Notes under the pieces: model-generated
Database searches by the model: none
Seen by the model: only the letters and a program-made list of their open reading frames with translations
What the model was told of the DNA's origin: nothing
Shown: positions 37,928-47,420 of the stretch, one piece after another
Layout: every line of letters starts with the position of its first letter
Numbering within the stretch: position 1 is the first letter of the stretch
NCBI RefSeq assembly: GCF_000711885.1
Contig: NZ_JONK01000027.1
Location: 17,368 to 81,367 of the forward strand
DNA from: Chromobacterium haemolyticum DSM 19808
Lineage (GTDB): Bacteria; Pseudomonadota; Gammaproteobacteria; Burkholderiales; Chromobacteriaceae
Length of the DNA stretch: 64,000 bases
Reading direction: 5' to 3'
Made by a program: the position numbers and the translations under genes

Positions 37928-38880
37928 GGCCCGTTCCCTTCGCCTTGGCGCAGATAGGCCTGGACCAAGGGCAGGCCGGGTTTGCCGTCAAAGGAGGAGA
38001 CGCCGTCCAGCCAGCGTTCCAGCGGCTGAGGGTTGGCTTGCAGCCATTGGCGCGCGGCGCGCGCGGGCGGAACCCGCTTGAGGATGGCGTTCATCACCTG
38101 GTTTTCCATGTCCAGGCTGAAGCGCAGCTGGCTGATCAGCTTCCCGGCGTTGGGACAGCGTTGCATGAAGCCGTTGGCCACCACGGTATAGACCTTGGAG
38201 CCGCCGTATTCGGCGCCGAAGGCCTGGTCGCCGCCGGCCAGATAGCTTAGCCGCATCAGGTAGTTCATCGGATGCGGCTCCCAGGCGAGGAACACCACCA
38301 TGCGTTTTTGCCGGATGGCGCGGGATACCGCGGCCAGCATGCCGCTTTCGCTGGACTCCACCAGGGTGAAGCCTTTCAGACCGAAATCGTTGTTGGCGAT
38401 CATTCACTTGATGATGGCGTTGCCCTGGCTGCCGGATTCTATGCCGTAGATCTTGGCGTCCAGCTGTTTGCGAAAGCGCGCGATGTCGGCGAAGGTGCGC
38501 AGGCCCTGCTCCGCAAGCTGGCTGGGCACCGCCAGCGTGTATTTGGCGCCGCTCAGATTGGGTTCGGGCAATACTTGCAGCGCCTTGGCCTGTAGAAAGG
38601 GCGTGATGGCCGTCGTTTGCGACGGCACCCAGTAGCCCAGATACACGTCGATCTGCTGGTTCTTGAGCCCGGTGAAGGCGATGGGCTCCGAGGCGAGCTG
38701 GGTGCTGGGCTGGTAGCCCAAGCCTTGCAGCACGGCGGAGGCTAGGCCGGTGGTGGCCGCGATATCGGTCCAGCCGATGTCGGCGAAGCGGATCTTGCGA
38801 CAGCTTTCCGGTTCCGCGGCCCAGGCCTGGGCGGCCAGCGCGCCGCACAGCAGCGCCAGCCAGGGGGTGGAGAGTTTCAT
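37924..38880 (-). pseudogene. caiX: Carnitine-binding protein CaiX, interrupted by an in-frame TGA
   Basis: Two collinear halves in the same frame are split by TGA at 38404-38406. The upstream half (signal peptide from MKLSTPWLALLC; CRKIRFADIGWTDIAATTG) ends GNAIIK; the downstream half continues IANNDFGLKGFTLVESSESG. Together they make a normal ~318-residue OpuAC/CaiX-type binding protein. Homologues usually have a Trp around this point, so a TGG to TGA change is the simplest explanation. It could equally be a sequencing error. The gene heads the cdhCAB operon and would deliver carnitine to an ABC importer. Confidence 0.8.
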
Positions 38881-39066
38881 GTCAGCTTCTCCCGCAAGCG
38901 GTTCCGTTGCCGACGGGCAGCGCCGGGCCGCGGGGTTGGAAGGCATGGCCGTGACCATGTTGACGCCGCGGACTTGCAGGGAGCCGGAGCGCAAGAACCA
39001 ATCTAGGCGGGCGGCGCCGAATGTTAGCGCACGGGAGCGACCAATGCCGTCACCAGGGCGACCGGG

Positions 39067-39089
39067 CCGGCCTCGTCGAAGGAGGCCGG
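39067..39089 (-). terminator. Hairpin downstream of the M60 peptidase gene
   Basis: CCGGCCTC pairs with GAGGCCGG around a seven-base loop, about 20 bases beyond the stop codon. There is no good T run, so terminator function is uncertain. Confidence 0.35.
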
Positions 39090-39110
39090 CGCCGGTTGCG
39101 GAACCCGGGC

Positions 39111-41189
39111 TTACGGGGTCAGGTACTGGCTGCCGTCATAAGCGCCGATGAAGGTCCAATTGCTGTTGCTGACGCCGGTGGTGGGAAAGTAGCCGTAGTT
39201 CGCGTTCTTCAGCACGAAGTAGTCGCGGGTTGAGCGATAGGGATTGTCGTAGACATAGACGTCCCCCACCGTGCCGGTTCGGCTTTCGCTCCAGCTGTTC
39301 AAACGGCTCTTGCGTTGCGAGGTCAGCATCGCCAGGTCGTAGGACTGGGTGGCGGACAGCGGGGCGCCGTTGTAGCTGTCCAGGAACTGCCAGCCGGCGT
39401 TGCTGCCGCCGTCGGTCGGGAAGTAGCCGTAGCGCGCGGTTTTCAGCTGGAAGTAGTCGCGGGTGTTGCGGTAGGGGTTGTCGTAGACGTAAACGTCTCC
39501 CGGCGCGCCCGTGCGGCTCTCGCTCCATTTTTGCAGCGATCCCTTGTTGTAGGCGGCCAGAATCATCGCATCGTAGCTTTGCGCGCCGGGGCGGCGCAGC
39601 TGGATGGCGCTGCCCAGCGTCATCTGGGTGACGCCGTCGCTGACGGTGACGCGAATCGGCGCGTACGCGCCTTGCAGCGCCTGAGCGGGCGCGGTCAGCG
39701 TCGCCGTCGCGCTGTTGCCGGGGGAGCCGCCGAAACCCGGCGGCAACTGCCACTGGTAACGCAGCGTCTTGCCGCCGGCGTTGCTGACCCGCGCTTCCAC
39801 GCTGAAGGCGCGGCCGGCGTCGACGGCGGCCGGCAGCGACACGCGGCCGGCCAAGCCCTGCTGTTCAAGCGGGTAGCGATAGAGCAGGCTTTCGTCGCGG
39901 TTCAGCCAGATCGGCTGGGACAGGGCGGGCAGGGACAGGCCGCTCAGGGTCTGCCGGGTGGCCGCGCTGGCCTTCAAGCCCCATTTGTCGAAAAACGGGG
40001 TCAGGTTGTGACCGGCGACGCGGCTGGTTTCGATGATGAAGCGCTGGCGTTTTTCCTCGTCACCGGCTGGCAGTTCGGCAAAGGGCATGCTGCGGTAGCG
40101 CTGCCCCAGCCGGCTGTAGAAATCCTTGCCAAAGGCCAGGTCCAGCTGCCAGAACATCGCCGCGCGCACGAACAAGTCCGCTTGCGCGTCGTAAGACGGC
40201 TGCGCCTGGTTCAGGTGCTGGCGCACCAAGTCCCATTTTCGGTCGGTTTCCAGCCGCGAGCGCTGGCCCAAGGCCCGTTGCACATAGAGCGAGGTCAGGT
40301 TCACCGTCACCTCGGTCTGGTCGTTCCAGGTCATCGCCGGCATCTGGTAGTGATGGCCCAGCTCATGCCAGGGGCCCCAACCGTCTTGCTGCAGCAATTT
40401 GGAATTGGCCACCGAGCCGGCGCCGCTGACATTGGTGCCCAGCCAGTAATTGCTGGCCGACATATAGCCGCCGCTGCTGTCCGGCTTGGTGACGAATTGG
40501 TACTGGAACGGCGTTGCCGCGTGCGGATAAGGGTTGCCGGCGGCCAGGCCGTATTGTTCCTCTGCGAGGGTGACGATGCGGTCCCACAGCGTCATGGTGG
40601 CGCTTGGGTCGTCCACCTGCTGGCGCAGAACAGGTAACGGCATGGTCACGATCATGCGTTTGCCCACCAGCTCCGCGTAAGGCTCGGCCGCCAGGCGGCT
40701 CAGCATGGCGCTCCAGTCCGCCTTGCTGTGCTGTCCCAGGACGAAGCGCGGTATTTCGCGGCCGCCGCTTTGCAGCGTCGCCACGATCTTGCCGCTGCCG
40801 GGCTGGCTGCGCGGCGCGAAATAGATCACGCCGTCGTTCTGCGCGGTGATCAGGTTGAGGCCGGGACGCAACGGGACCACCTGATTGGACGGCATCGGGC
40901 TGTTGGCGCCGGCGATAGGCACTAGCCAAAGCTCCGGGGGGAGGTTGGGCGGCGTGCCCTGGTAGGCGATATTGACGCTCAGCGCTTCGCCTTTGCGCGC
41001 CCAGTAGCCGGTGGACTGGGTGGGATGGGTGAGAAAACCGCGGCGGTGAGCCAGCAGCCACTCGCTGGGATCGCCGCGTTGTTCCAGCGTCAACTGGCGA
41101 GGCGCGTCCGCGAAGGCGGGCAGAGAGGACAGACTGGCGACCATCGCGGCGCCTAGCCACAGACAGGAACTGAGCTTAGATGCGTGCAT
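39111..41189 (-). CDS. Secreted M60-like (enhancin/SslE-type) zinc metallopeptidase
   Basis: A 692-residue exported protein with a signal peptide (residues 1-27, ending AFADA). The gluzincin motif HELGHHYQ lies near residue 275, with a downstream Glu in DQTEVTVNL as in M60 peptidases, which cleave mucin-like O-glycoproteins. A Pro/Gly-rich Ig/PKD-like region (about 450-535) follows. The C-terminus holds two tandem ~77-residue repeats, each with WSESRTG, DVYVYDNPYR, TRDYF and YGYFPT. The repeats are probably surface or glycan binding. Monocistronic. A host-barrier-degrading role is inferred. Confidence 0.83.
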   Translation of the reverse strand: MHASKLSSCLWLGAAMVASLSSLPAFADAPRQLTLEQRGDPSEWLLAHRRGFLTHPTQSTGYWARKGEALSVNIAYQGTPPNLPPELWLVPIAGANSPMPSNQVVPLRPGLNLITAQNDGVIYFAPRSQPGSGKIVATLQSGGREIPRFVLGQHSKADWSAMLSRLAAEPYAELVGKRMIVTMPLPVLRQQVDDPSATMTLWDRIVTLAEEQYGLAAGNPYPHAATPFQYQFVTKPDSSGGYMSASNYWLGTNVSGAGSVANSKLLQQDGWGPWHELGHHYQMPAMTWNDQTEVTVNLTSLYVQRALGQRSRLETDRKWDLVRQHLNQAQPSYDAQADLFVRAAMFWQLDLAFGKDFYSRLGQRYRSMPFAELPAGDEEKRQRFIIETSRVAGHNLTPFFDKWGLKASAATRQTLSGLSLPALSQPIWLNRDESLLYRYPLEQQGLAGRVSLPAAVDAGRAFSVEARVSNAGGKTLRYQWQLPPGFGGSPGNSATATLTAPAQALQGAYAPIRVTVSDGVTQMTLGSAIQLRRPGAQSYDAMILAAYNKGSLQKWSESRTGAPGDVYVYDNPYRNTRDYFQLKTARYGYFPTDGGSNAGWQFLDSYNGAPLSATQSYDLAMLTSQRKSRLNSWSESRTGTVGDVYVYDNPYRSTRDYFVLKNANYGYFPTTGVSNSNWTFIGAYDGSQYLTP

Positions 41190-41392
41190 ATTTCTCTTAT
41201 TCCATCAGACCATGCCGGACTGCTGTGGGCGCTGGGCACGGTCTGTCCAGTTGCGGGTTGCGCCCTGGTCCCCGTTGGCTTGGTGGGGGGACCTACCCAC
41301 TGGAGTCCGCTTCTTATTCCAAAGTTCTTATTTTATTTAGGTAAATATTTACTTTGGACTGATTGATTTTGTTCAGAACATAGACATTTTTA

Positions 41393-41503
41393 GACCCGCT
41401 AACAAACCCCTGATGCTGCGTTGCGCCGACTTGTCGTACTCATTGTACTGACTGCGTCGGCGCGCCTTGCCTCAGCCGTAAAACAGAGTTTTGTTAGCGG
41501 CTT
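41393..41503. repeat. MITE-like repeat, family A, copy 4
   Basis: A 111-base unit between TTA (41390-41392) and TTA (41504-41506). It begins GACCCGCTAACAAA, the same bases that begin the IS at 63675, and ends TTTTGTTAGCGGCTT. The rest of the 41190-41602 gap holds an AT-rich promoter-like stretch (41320-41390) and a family B fragment. Confidence 0.8.
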
Positions 41504-41506
41504 TTA

Positions 41507-41585
41507 GAGCCTGTTCAAAGTCTCGCGAGCAAGGGCGAGACAAGGCGTTGCCCCCCGGGAAGCGCAGCGGGCTTTGAATCGGCTT
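41507..41585. repeat. Repeat family B, shortened copy
   Basis: It starts GAGCCTGTTCAAAGTCTCGC directly after the TTA that ends the family A copy, then loses the middle of the unit and ends near GGGCTTTGAATCGGC. It repeats the A+B tandem arrangement seen at 11655 and 18561. Confidence 0.6.
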
Positions 41586-41602
41586 TCAGCGCCGCGCCGC
41601 GC

Positions 41603-42088
41603 TCAGCGCACCACCAGCGCTTTCACCCGCCAGGCCAGCTTGACGTCGATGTCGGCGGTTTGCAGTTCGCGGAAGTCGTTGAGCGGATACATCATCCATT
41701 GGCTGAAGCCCATCTCCTCCAGCGGCCGGCCGTTGATGCGCAGCGCCAGGATGGGTTGATAGCGGCTTTGGTCTCCAGCTGGAATCACCACCTTGTACTG
41801 GTCTTCGGTCACCACTTCCACCGGCCGCCCGGCCGCGCCCACGGCGCGCAGGATGGCGGAGAGTGTGGGGCCGGTAAAGGAGGACTTGGGCGTCCAGGTG
41901 GTTTTAGTCTGGATGGTGCGTTGTTGCAGGCGTTCCAGCTCAGCCTTGCTGAAGTGGTATTCGCCGGCGCGGGCCTGGTTGGATACCTTGATCTGACCGG
42001 TGACGATCAGGGCCGGGGGCGTGCCGGCCCAGGAAGACGCGGCGCAGAACAAAGACAGGAGGGCGGCAAAGGACAGGATGGATCTCAT
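41603..42088 (-). CDS. Small periplasmic molybdopterin-binding-domain protein
   Basis: A 161-residue exported protein (signal peptide MRSILSFAALLSLFCAASSWA). The body resembles the single-domain oxidoreductase molybdopterin-binding proteins (SUOX-like fold): GQIKVSN, FTGPTLSAILRAVGA, YPLNDFRELQ. The Cys that would ligate molybdenum in full-length enzymes is not evident, so cofactor binding is uncertain. Start at 42088, preceded by GGAG; monocistronic. Confidence 0.6.
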   Translation of the reverse strand: MRSILSFAALLSLFCAASSWAGTPPALIVTGQIKVSNQARAGEYHFSKAELERLQQRTIQTKTTWTPKSSFTGPTLSAILRAVGAAGRPVEVVTEDQYKVVIPAGDQSRYQPILALRINGRPLEEMGFSQWMMYPLNDFRELQTADIDVKLAWRVKALVVR

Positions 42089-42130
42089 GGGGATGGACTC
42101 CTGAAGAGGGAATGTCGATGAAGATGACAT

Positions 42131-42584
42131 TCTAACCTTGAAAATCCATTGTCATGCCTGCCGCTGCGCAATAAAACAAATCCATTTTAAGTTTAGGCCT
42201 ACTATTCCCCTGGCTAATTTAGGTGCTAGATGGAAAAGTCATCTCCCAATCAATTAATGGTTTTAATTGTGACCGTTTTGTTTTGCATTAATGGTGTTGC
42301 CATTTGCATATTATTTTATGGTGTGGTTTATTTATATAAATATCCGTCGCCAAATTTGGATATTAATATATTTACTCTAGAATAACTGTCCAATAGGGCA
42401 GTCAATTCAAACAAAAAGCCTGTCTATAATCTCGCCCCTTCTGAGTAGCCCGATGTCATGATTCGGACCTCTTCAGTTGCCGAAACAAATGCCGCGCCGT
42501 CCATCTCTCCGCGTTGCTTTTCATTGTCGGTTTTAAATTGCCCATGGTTTTTATAGGGCTGCCATTCAATTACCTTGATATTTT
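42131..42584 (+). promoter_or_regulatory. AT-rich leader upstream of the LuxE/LuxC-type operon
   Basis: A 450-base AT-rich stretch, unlike the GC-rich surroundings, with no gene. A TATAAT lies at 42425-42430 but without a strong -35. The length and base composition suggest an acquired or heavily regulated promoter region for the MFS-luxE-luxC operon. Confidence 0.35.
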
Positions 42585-43841
42585 ATGAGTCAAAACTCAA
42601 TTCAATCCTTGCTGCCTATTTCCCGAGGCCGCGCGCTGGGCTTTTGCCTATTGCTGGCCGCTTTCGAACTACTGACTTATATCGGCAGCGATATGGTGAT
42701 GCCGGCCATGCTGCAAGTCGTCGCCGACTTGAACGCCGACGCCCGCCACGTGCCCACGGCGCTCAACGCCTACCTGCTGGGCGGGGTGGCCTTGCAATGG
42801 CTGATTGGTCCATTGTCCGACCGTTACGGCCGCAAGCCGCTGCTGGTGGCCGGCGCCGTCGGCTTCGCCCTGGCCTGCCTGGCCGCGGTCGGCAGCCGCG
42901 ATATCGAGCTGTTCAATCTGCTGCGTTTCATCCAGGGCCTGTCTCTGGGCTTCGTGATGGTGGTCAGCTACCCGGCGCTGCAAGAAGCGTTTCCGGAAAA
43001 AGACGCGGTGCGGCTGATGGCCCTGCTGGCCAATATCGCGTTGCTGTCGCCGCTGGTCGGCCCCTTGTTGGGCAGCTTGTTGCTGGGCCTGTTGCCGTGG
43101 CGCGGCTTGTTCGCGCTGATCGGCGCGCTGGCGGCCTTGGTGGCCGTTGGCCTGTGGCGCTGGATGCCGGAAACCCTGGGCGTGGAGCGGCGCGACGGCA
43201 GCCGGCTGGCGGCGAGCCCGCTGCGCCTGGGCCGCAGCGCGCGTCAGTACGGGGCGTTGCTGCGCAACGCCCCCTTCATGCACGGCAGCGTGGCGTTGGG
43301 CCTGCTGTCCATCCCGCTGGTGGGGTGGATCGGCCTGTCGCCGCTGCTGCTGATGCGCGGGCTGGGTCTGTCCGGCATTGAGTACGGCCTGTGGCAGCTG
43401 CCGGTGTTCGGCGGGCTGATTGCCGGCAACCTGACCCTGAACCGGCTGGCGGTCAGCCTGGAACTGGAACGGGTGCTGCGGCTGGCGCTGTGGCCCTTGT
43501 TCGGCGGCCTGGCGGCGATGCTGGCGCTGACCTGGTCCAGCGGCGCGCTGCCGGCTCTGGCGGCGGGCCTGACGCTGTACGCCTTCGGCCTGGGCCTGGG
43601 CCACGCCACCCTATACCGCTTCACCCTCTACGCCAGCGACAGCGGCAAGGGCGCGGTGGCGGCGATGCTGGGCATGATTTCCACCGCCTTGCTCGGCCTG
43701 GGTTGCAGCGCGCTGGCCTGGCTGGGCGCCGGCGCCGGCCTGCAAGCCTTCGCCGGCTGGGCCGCCTTGGGCGCCGGCCTGGCGGCTTGGCCGCTGTGGC
43801 GCTTGCTCAAGCAGCGCGCTTACGCGCTGCAAGCGGCTTGA
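42585..43841 (+). CDS. MFS drug/metabolite exporter (MdfA-like)
   Basis: A 418-residue, 12-helix major facilitator protein of the drug:H+ antiporter type. Motif A is visible in GPLSDRYGRKPLL, and an acidic residue sits in the first helix region (AAFELLTYIGSDMVMP) as in MdfA. First gene of the operon; the LuxE-like gene follows after 29 bases. It most likely exports the product of that operon. Confidence 0.85.
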   Translation: MSQNSIQSLLPISRGRALGFCLLLAAFELLTYIGSDMVMPAMLQVVADLNADARHVPTALNAYLLGGVALQWLIGPLSDRYGRKPLLVAGAVGFALACLAAVGSRDIELFNLLRFIQGLSLGFVMVVSYPALQEAFPEKDAVRLMALLANIALLSPLVGPLLGSLLLGLLPWRGLFALIGALAALVAVGLWRWMPETLGVERRDGSRLAASPLRLGRSARQYGALLRNAPFMHGSVALGLLSIPLVGWIGLSPLLLMRGLGLSGIEYGLWQLPVFGGLIAGNLTLNRLAVSLELERVLRLALWPLFGGLAAMLALTWSSGALPALAAGLTLYAFGLGLGHATLYRFTLYASDSGKGAVAAMLGMISTALLGLGCSALAWLGAGAGLQAFAGWAALGAGLAAWPLWRLLKQRAYALQAA

Positions 43842-43870
43842 ATCCCCATTCTCACTCCCGGAGCTCCTCC

Positions 43871-44995
43871 ATGCTGAACCACGTCGACGCGCTGTGCGCG
43901 CTGGAACACCCTTATCGCGCCGATGCCGACTGCGGCCGGCTGTTCGACGCCGCCATGCGCCAACTCAGCCATTACCACTGCGAACACACGCCCGGCTATC
44001 GCCATTGGCTGCAGGCCAACGGTCTGGACGCCGCGGCGCTGGACACGCTGGACGATTGGTCGCGGCTGCCGCCGCTGTTCGCCAACTATTTCAAACGCCA
44101 ACTGGTGGTGAGCGCCACCGGTCAGGACGCGCTGGAGCTGACGTCCTCCGGCACCACCGGCCAGAAAAGCCGCATGCGCTACGACGAACGCAGCCTGGGC
44201 GCGGCGCAAAGCATGGTGGACCGCATCTTCCGCCATTACGGCTGGGACACGCCGCAACAGCCGTGCAACTACCTGCTGCTCAGCTATGAGCCGGCCGGCG
44301 CCATCACCCTGGGCACCGCCTACACCGACCAATTCCTGTGCAAGTACGCGCCGGTGAACCAGGCCTGTTACGCCTTGCGCCACAACGGCCACGGCAACGA
44401 GTTCGACCCCTTCGGCGTGATCCGCGCCTTGCAGGACTTCGCCGAACAAGGCCTGCCGGTGCGCATGCTGGGCTTCCCCGCCTTCCTGTGGTTCGCGCTG
44501 GAACGCATGCGGGAACTGGGCCTGCCGCCGTTGCAACTGCACCCGGAATCGCTGGTGTTCCTGGGCGGCGGCTGGAAAACCCACGCGGACCGCGCCATTC
44601 CCAAGGCCGAGCTGTACCGGCGGCTGGGCGAGCAACTGGGCATTCCGGACGCGCGTTGCCGCGACGGCTACGGCGCGGTGGAGCACCCGGTGCCTTACGT
44701 GGAGTGCGAACGCCACCGCTTCCACCTGCCCAGCTACGCCCGCGCCGTGATCCGCGACACCGCCAGCCTGCGGCCGCAACCCTACGGCGCCGCCGGCTTC
44801 CTCAACCTGCTGTCGCCCTACATCACCTCCAGCCCGGCGCACAGCATTGTGATGGGCGATCTGGCCGTGCTGCATCCGGCCGAGAGCTGCGGCTGCGGCC
44901 TGGCCACCGACTGGTTCGAACTGCTGGGCCGCGCCGGCACCAGCAAGAGCCGCAGCTGCGCGGTGGCCGCCTCCGAATTGATCAAGGAATCCTGA
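43871..44995 (+). CDS. LuxE-like acyl-protein synthetase
   Basis: A 374-residue adenylate-forming enzyme of the LuxE family. The AMP/phosphate loop is LTSSGTTGQKS near residue 95; the C-terminus has GRAGTSKSRSCAVAASEL with a Cys where LuxE carries its acyl-accepting Cys. In bioluminescence LuxE activates a fatty acid as acyl-AMP and passes it to LuxC. Here no luciferase is present. GGAG precedes the ATG; the LuxC-like gene begins one base after its stop. Confidence 0.8.
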   Translation: MLNHVDALCALEHPYRADADCGRLFDAAMRQLSHYHCEHTPGYRHWLQANGLDAAALDTLDDWSRLPPLFANYFKRQLVVSATGQDALELTSSGTTGQKSRMRYDERSLGAAQSMVDRIFRHYGWDTPQQPCNYLLLSYEPAGAITLGTAYTDQFLCKYAPVNQACYALRHNGHGNEFDPFGVIRALQDFAEQGLPVRMLGFPAFLWFALERMRELGLPPLQLHPESLVFLGGGWKTHADRAIPKAELYRRLGEQLGIPDARCRDGYGAVEHPVPYVECERHRFHLPSYARAVIRDTASLRPQPYGAAGFLNLLSPYITSSPAHSIVMGDLAVLHPAESCGCGLATDWFELLGRAGTSKSRSCAVAASELIKES

Positions 44996-44996
44996 T

Positions 44997-47420
44997 ATGT
45001 ATCTATTGAACGGAACACTGAACGCCGCCGTGGACGCCGCCGCCGCGCTGGCGCAGTTGCAAGCGGGGCTGCCCGCAGCGCTGGCCCGGCCCCCGGCCTT
45101 GGACGCGGTGCTGGATTGCGCCGAACGCTTCGCCGCGGCCCTGCCGCAACGGGCGGAGGCTCTGGGCCTGGACGCCGCCGCCGTCGACGCGCTGCAAGGC
45201 TTTTGCCGGCGCGAGGCGCTGCAAGCCAAGGTCCGCCGCGAGCTGGGCGAACAAGCCTTCTCGCTGCGCCGCTTCGACTACCGCCAGCCGCGTTTTGAAA
45301 GCTGGCGGCCGCTGGGCCTGGTGGCCCACATCACCCCGGCCAACGCGCCGCTGCTGCCCTTCATGGCGGTGCTGGAAAGCCTGCTGGCCGGCAACGTCAA
45401 CTGGCTGCGCCCCAGCGGCAGCGACCAAGGCCGCAGCGCGCGGCTGCTGGCTGATTTCCTGAGCCACGACGCCGCCGGCGTTCTGTCCGCCCACGTGGCG
45501 GTGCTGCCGCTGGCCACTGATCAACTGGCTGGGCTGCTGGCCCGCGCCGACGCGGTGTCCGCCTGGGGCGGCGACGCCGCGCTGGAGGCGATCCGCCGCC
45601 AGGCGCCGGCCGGCTGCCGCTGGATACCCTGGGGCCACCGCATCAGCTTCGCCTACCTGGACCCGGCCGCGGCGACGGAGGCCGATTACGACGCGCTGGC
45701 CGACGACGTCTGCCGTTTTGATCAGCAAGCCTGTTCCAGCCCGCAATGCCTGCTGGTGGACAGCGAGGACGAAGCCGCGTTGCGCGGCGCGGCCCAGGCC
45801 ATGGCCGCCGCGTTGACGCGGCGCGCGCCGGCCTGGCCGGCCCTGCAGCCGGACGTGCAGGAAGCCGCGGAAATCTCCAGCCAGCTGGCCATGCTGCGGC
45901 TGGACCAGTCTTTCGCCGGCGTGACCGGCGCGGTGGAGCAGGGCGAGGGCTGGCGCGTGGCCTGGGCGCAGCGCCAAGAGCTGGCGGCCTCGCCGCTGTT
46001 CCGCACCCTGCAACTGCGGCCGGCGCCGCGCGCGCGACTAGTGGAACTGCTGCTGCCCTGGCGCACCCATTTGCAAAGCTGCGGCCTGATCGCCGCGCCG
46101 GAGCAAGTGCCGGCGCTCAGCCGCCTGCTGCTGGACGCCGGCGTCAGCCGGCTGTGCCCGGTGGGAGCGATGCACGACGGCTACGCCGGCGAGCCGCACG
46201 ATGGCGTTTACGCGCTGAGCCGGCTGACGCGGCGGGTGTCCGTGAGCCTGAGCGACGGCCAACTGCCCGGCCATGCGACACTGGACGCCTTGCCCCCGCC
46301 GCCGGCCGGCCTGGACGCGCTGCCTGTGATGGACAAGGCGGCCTTCCAACAAGCCGAGATGGGGCCGGCCGCCCAGCTGTTCTTCCGCAGCGGCGGCAGC
46401 AGCGGCGAGCCCAAGCTGGCCGGCTTCAGCTACCGCGACTATCACCGCCAGATGCAAGCGGCGGCGGACGGCCTGCTCGCCGCGGGTCTGGATCCGGCGC
46501 AAGACCGGGTGATGAATCTGCTCTACGGCGGCAACCTTTACGGCGGCATGCTCAGTTTCTTTACCATCCTGGACAAGTTGGGCGTGCCGCAATACCCGAT
46601 GGGCGGCCCGGTGGACGACGACTTCAGCCAGATCGCCCACTTCATTGTGTCCCGCGGCGTCAACACCCTGGTGGGGATGCCGGGCACCTTGCAGCGCTTG
46701 TTCGAGTGCGAGGAAGCCGCGCTGCGCGCCTACGGCGGCGTGCGCAAGCTGTTCTGCGGGGGCGAACACATCAGCGAAGGCCAACGCCGGTTCCTGACTG
46801 GCTTCGGCGTGGAGCTGATCCGCTCCGCGATGTACGGATCGGTGGACGCCGGCCCGCTGGGCCATGCCTGCGGCCACGGCCGCGACGGCGAATTCCACCT
46901 TCTGGCCGACATCCAGTGGCTGGAAATCCTGGAACAGGACAGCGACCGCCCGGCCGAGCCCGGCGCCGTCGGCCGGCTGGCCTTCACCTCGCTGGCGCGC
47001 GAAGGCCAGCCGGTGCGGCGCTACGACCTGGGCGATCTGGGCCGCTGGCTGCCCGGCCGCTGCGGCTGCGGCCTGCCGTCGCCGCGCTTCCAGCTCACCG
47101 GCCGCCACGGCGCGTTGCTGCGCGCGGGCACCATCTTCGTCAATCCAATCGAGCTGTCCGCGCCGCTGGGCCTGGCTTTGCAATGGTTGGTGGACCATGC
47201 CGCCAACGGCTGCGACCGCATTCGGGTGCTGGCCGACGGAGACGCCGAGCAGGTGCGCGCCCGCCTGCTGCAACACCCGATGCTGAACGAGGTCGTCAGC
47301 GGCGGCCTGCTGCAACTGGAAGTCATCGCCGCCCCGGCCAGCCAGTTCCAGCGTCATCCGCAAAGCGGCAAGACCCCGCTGGTGTTGGACCAGCGCCGCA
47401 ACACGGAGCCGGCGCAATGA
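44997..47420 (+). CDS. LuxC-like acyl reductase fused to an adenylating ligase domain
   Basis: An 807-residue fusion. Residues ~1-430 resemble LuxC acyl-CoA/acyl-protein reductases: AHITPANAPLLPFM for nucleotide binding and the catalytic Cys region FDQQACSSPQCLLVD. Residues ~440-807 resemble PaaK/LuxE-type adenylating enzymes with FFRSGGSSGEPKLAGFS as the phosphate loop and YDLGDLGRW near the hinge. One chain could therefore activate a carboxylate and reduce the thioester to an aldehyde. The stop overlaps the next ATG (ATGA). Confidence 0.8.
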   Translation: MYLLNGTLNAAVDAAAALAQLQAGLPAALARPPALDAVLDCAERFAAALPQRAEALGLDAAAVDALQGFCRREALQAKVRRELGEQAFSLRRFDYRQPRFESWRPLGLVAHITPANAPLLPFMAVLESLLAGNVNWLRPSGSDQGRSARLLADFLSHDAAGVLSAHVAVLPLATDQLAGLLARADAVSAWGGDAALEAIRRQAPAGCRWIPWGHRISFAYLDPAAATEADYDALADDVCRFDQQACSSPQCLLVDSEDEAALRGAAQAMAAALTRRAPAWPALQPDVQEAAEISSQLAMLRLDQSFAGVTGAVEQGEGWRVAWAQRQELAASPLFRTLQLRPAPRARLVELLLPWRTHLQSCGLIAAPEQVPALSRLLLDAGVSRLCPVGAMHDGYAGEPHDGVYALSRLTRRVSVSLSDGQLPGHATLDALPPPPAGLDALPVMDKAAFQQAEMGPAAQLFFRSGGSSGEPKLAGFSYRDYHRQMQAAADGLLAAGLDPAQDRVMNLLYGGNLYGGMLSFFTILDKLGVPQYPMGGPVDDDFSQIAHFIVSRGVNTLVGMPGTLQRLFECEEAALRAYGGVRKLFCGGEHISEGQRRFLTGFGVELIRSAMYGSVDAGPLGHACGHGRDGEFHLLADIQWLEILEQDSDRPAEPGAVGRLAFTSLAREGQPVRRYDLGDLGRWLPGRCGCGLPSPRFQLTGRHGALLRAGTIFVNPIELSAPLGLALQWLVDHAANGCDRIRVLADGDAEQVRARLLQHPMLNEVVSGGLLQLEVIAAPASQFQRHPQSGKTPLVLDQRRNTEPAQ

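Noticed and set aside
37924..38880. caiX as two separate genes or a frameshift
   Set aside because: The two halves are collinear in the same frame with nothing but one TGA between them, so a nonsense change is simpler.
45746..47416. Upstream extension of the second ligase gene to 45746
   Set aside because: This part is an Arg/Ala/Gly-rich out-of-frame reading of the LuxC-ligase gene; the ATGA junction at 47417 is the natural start.
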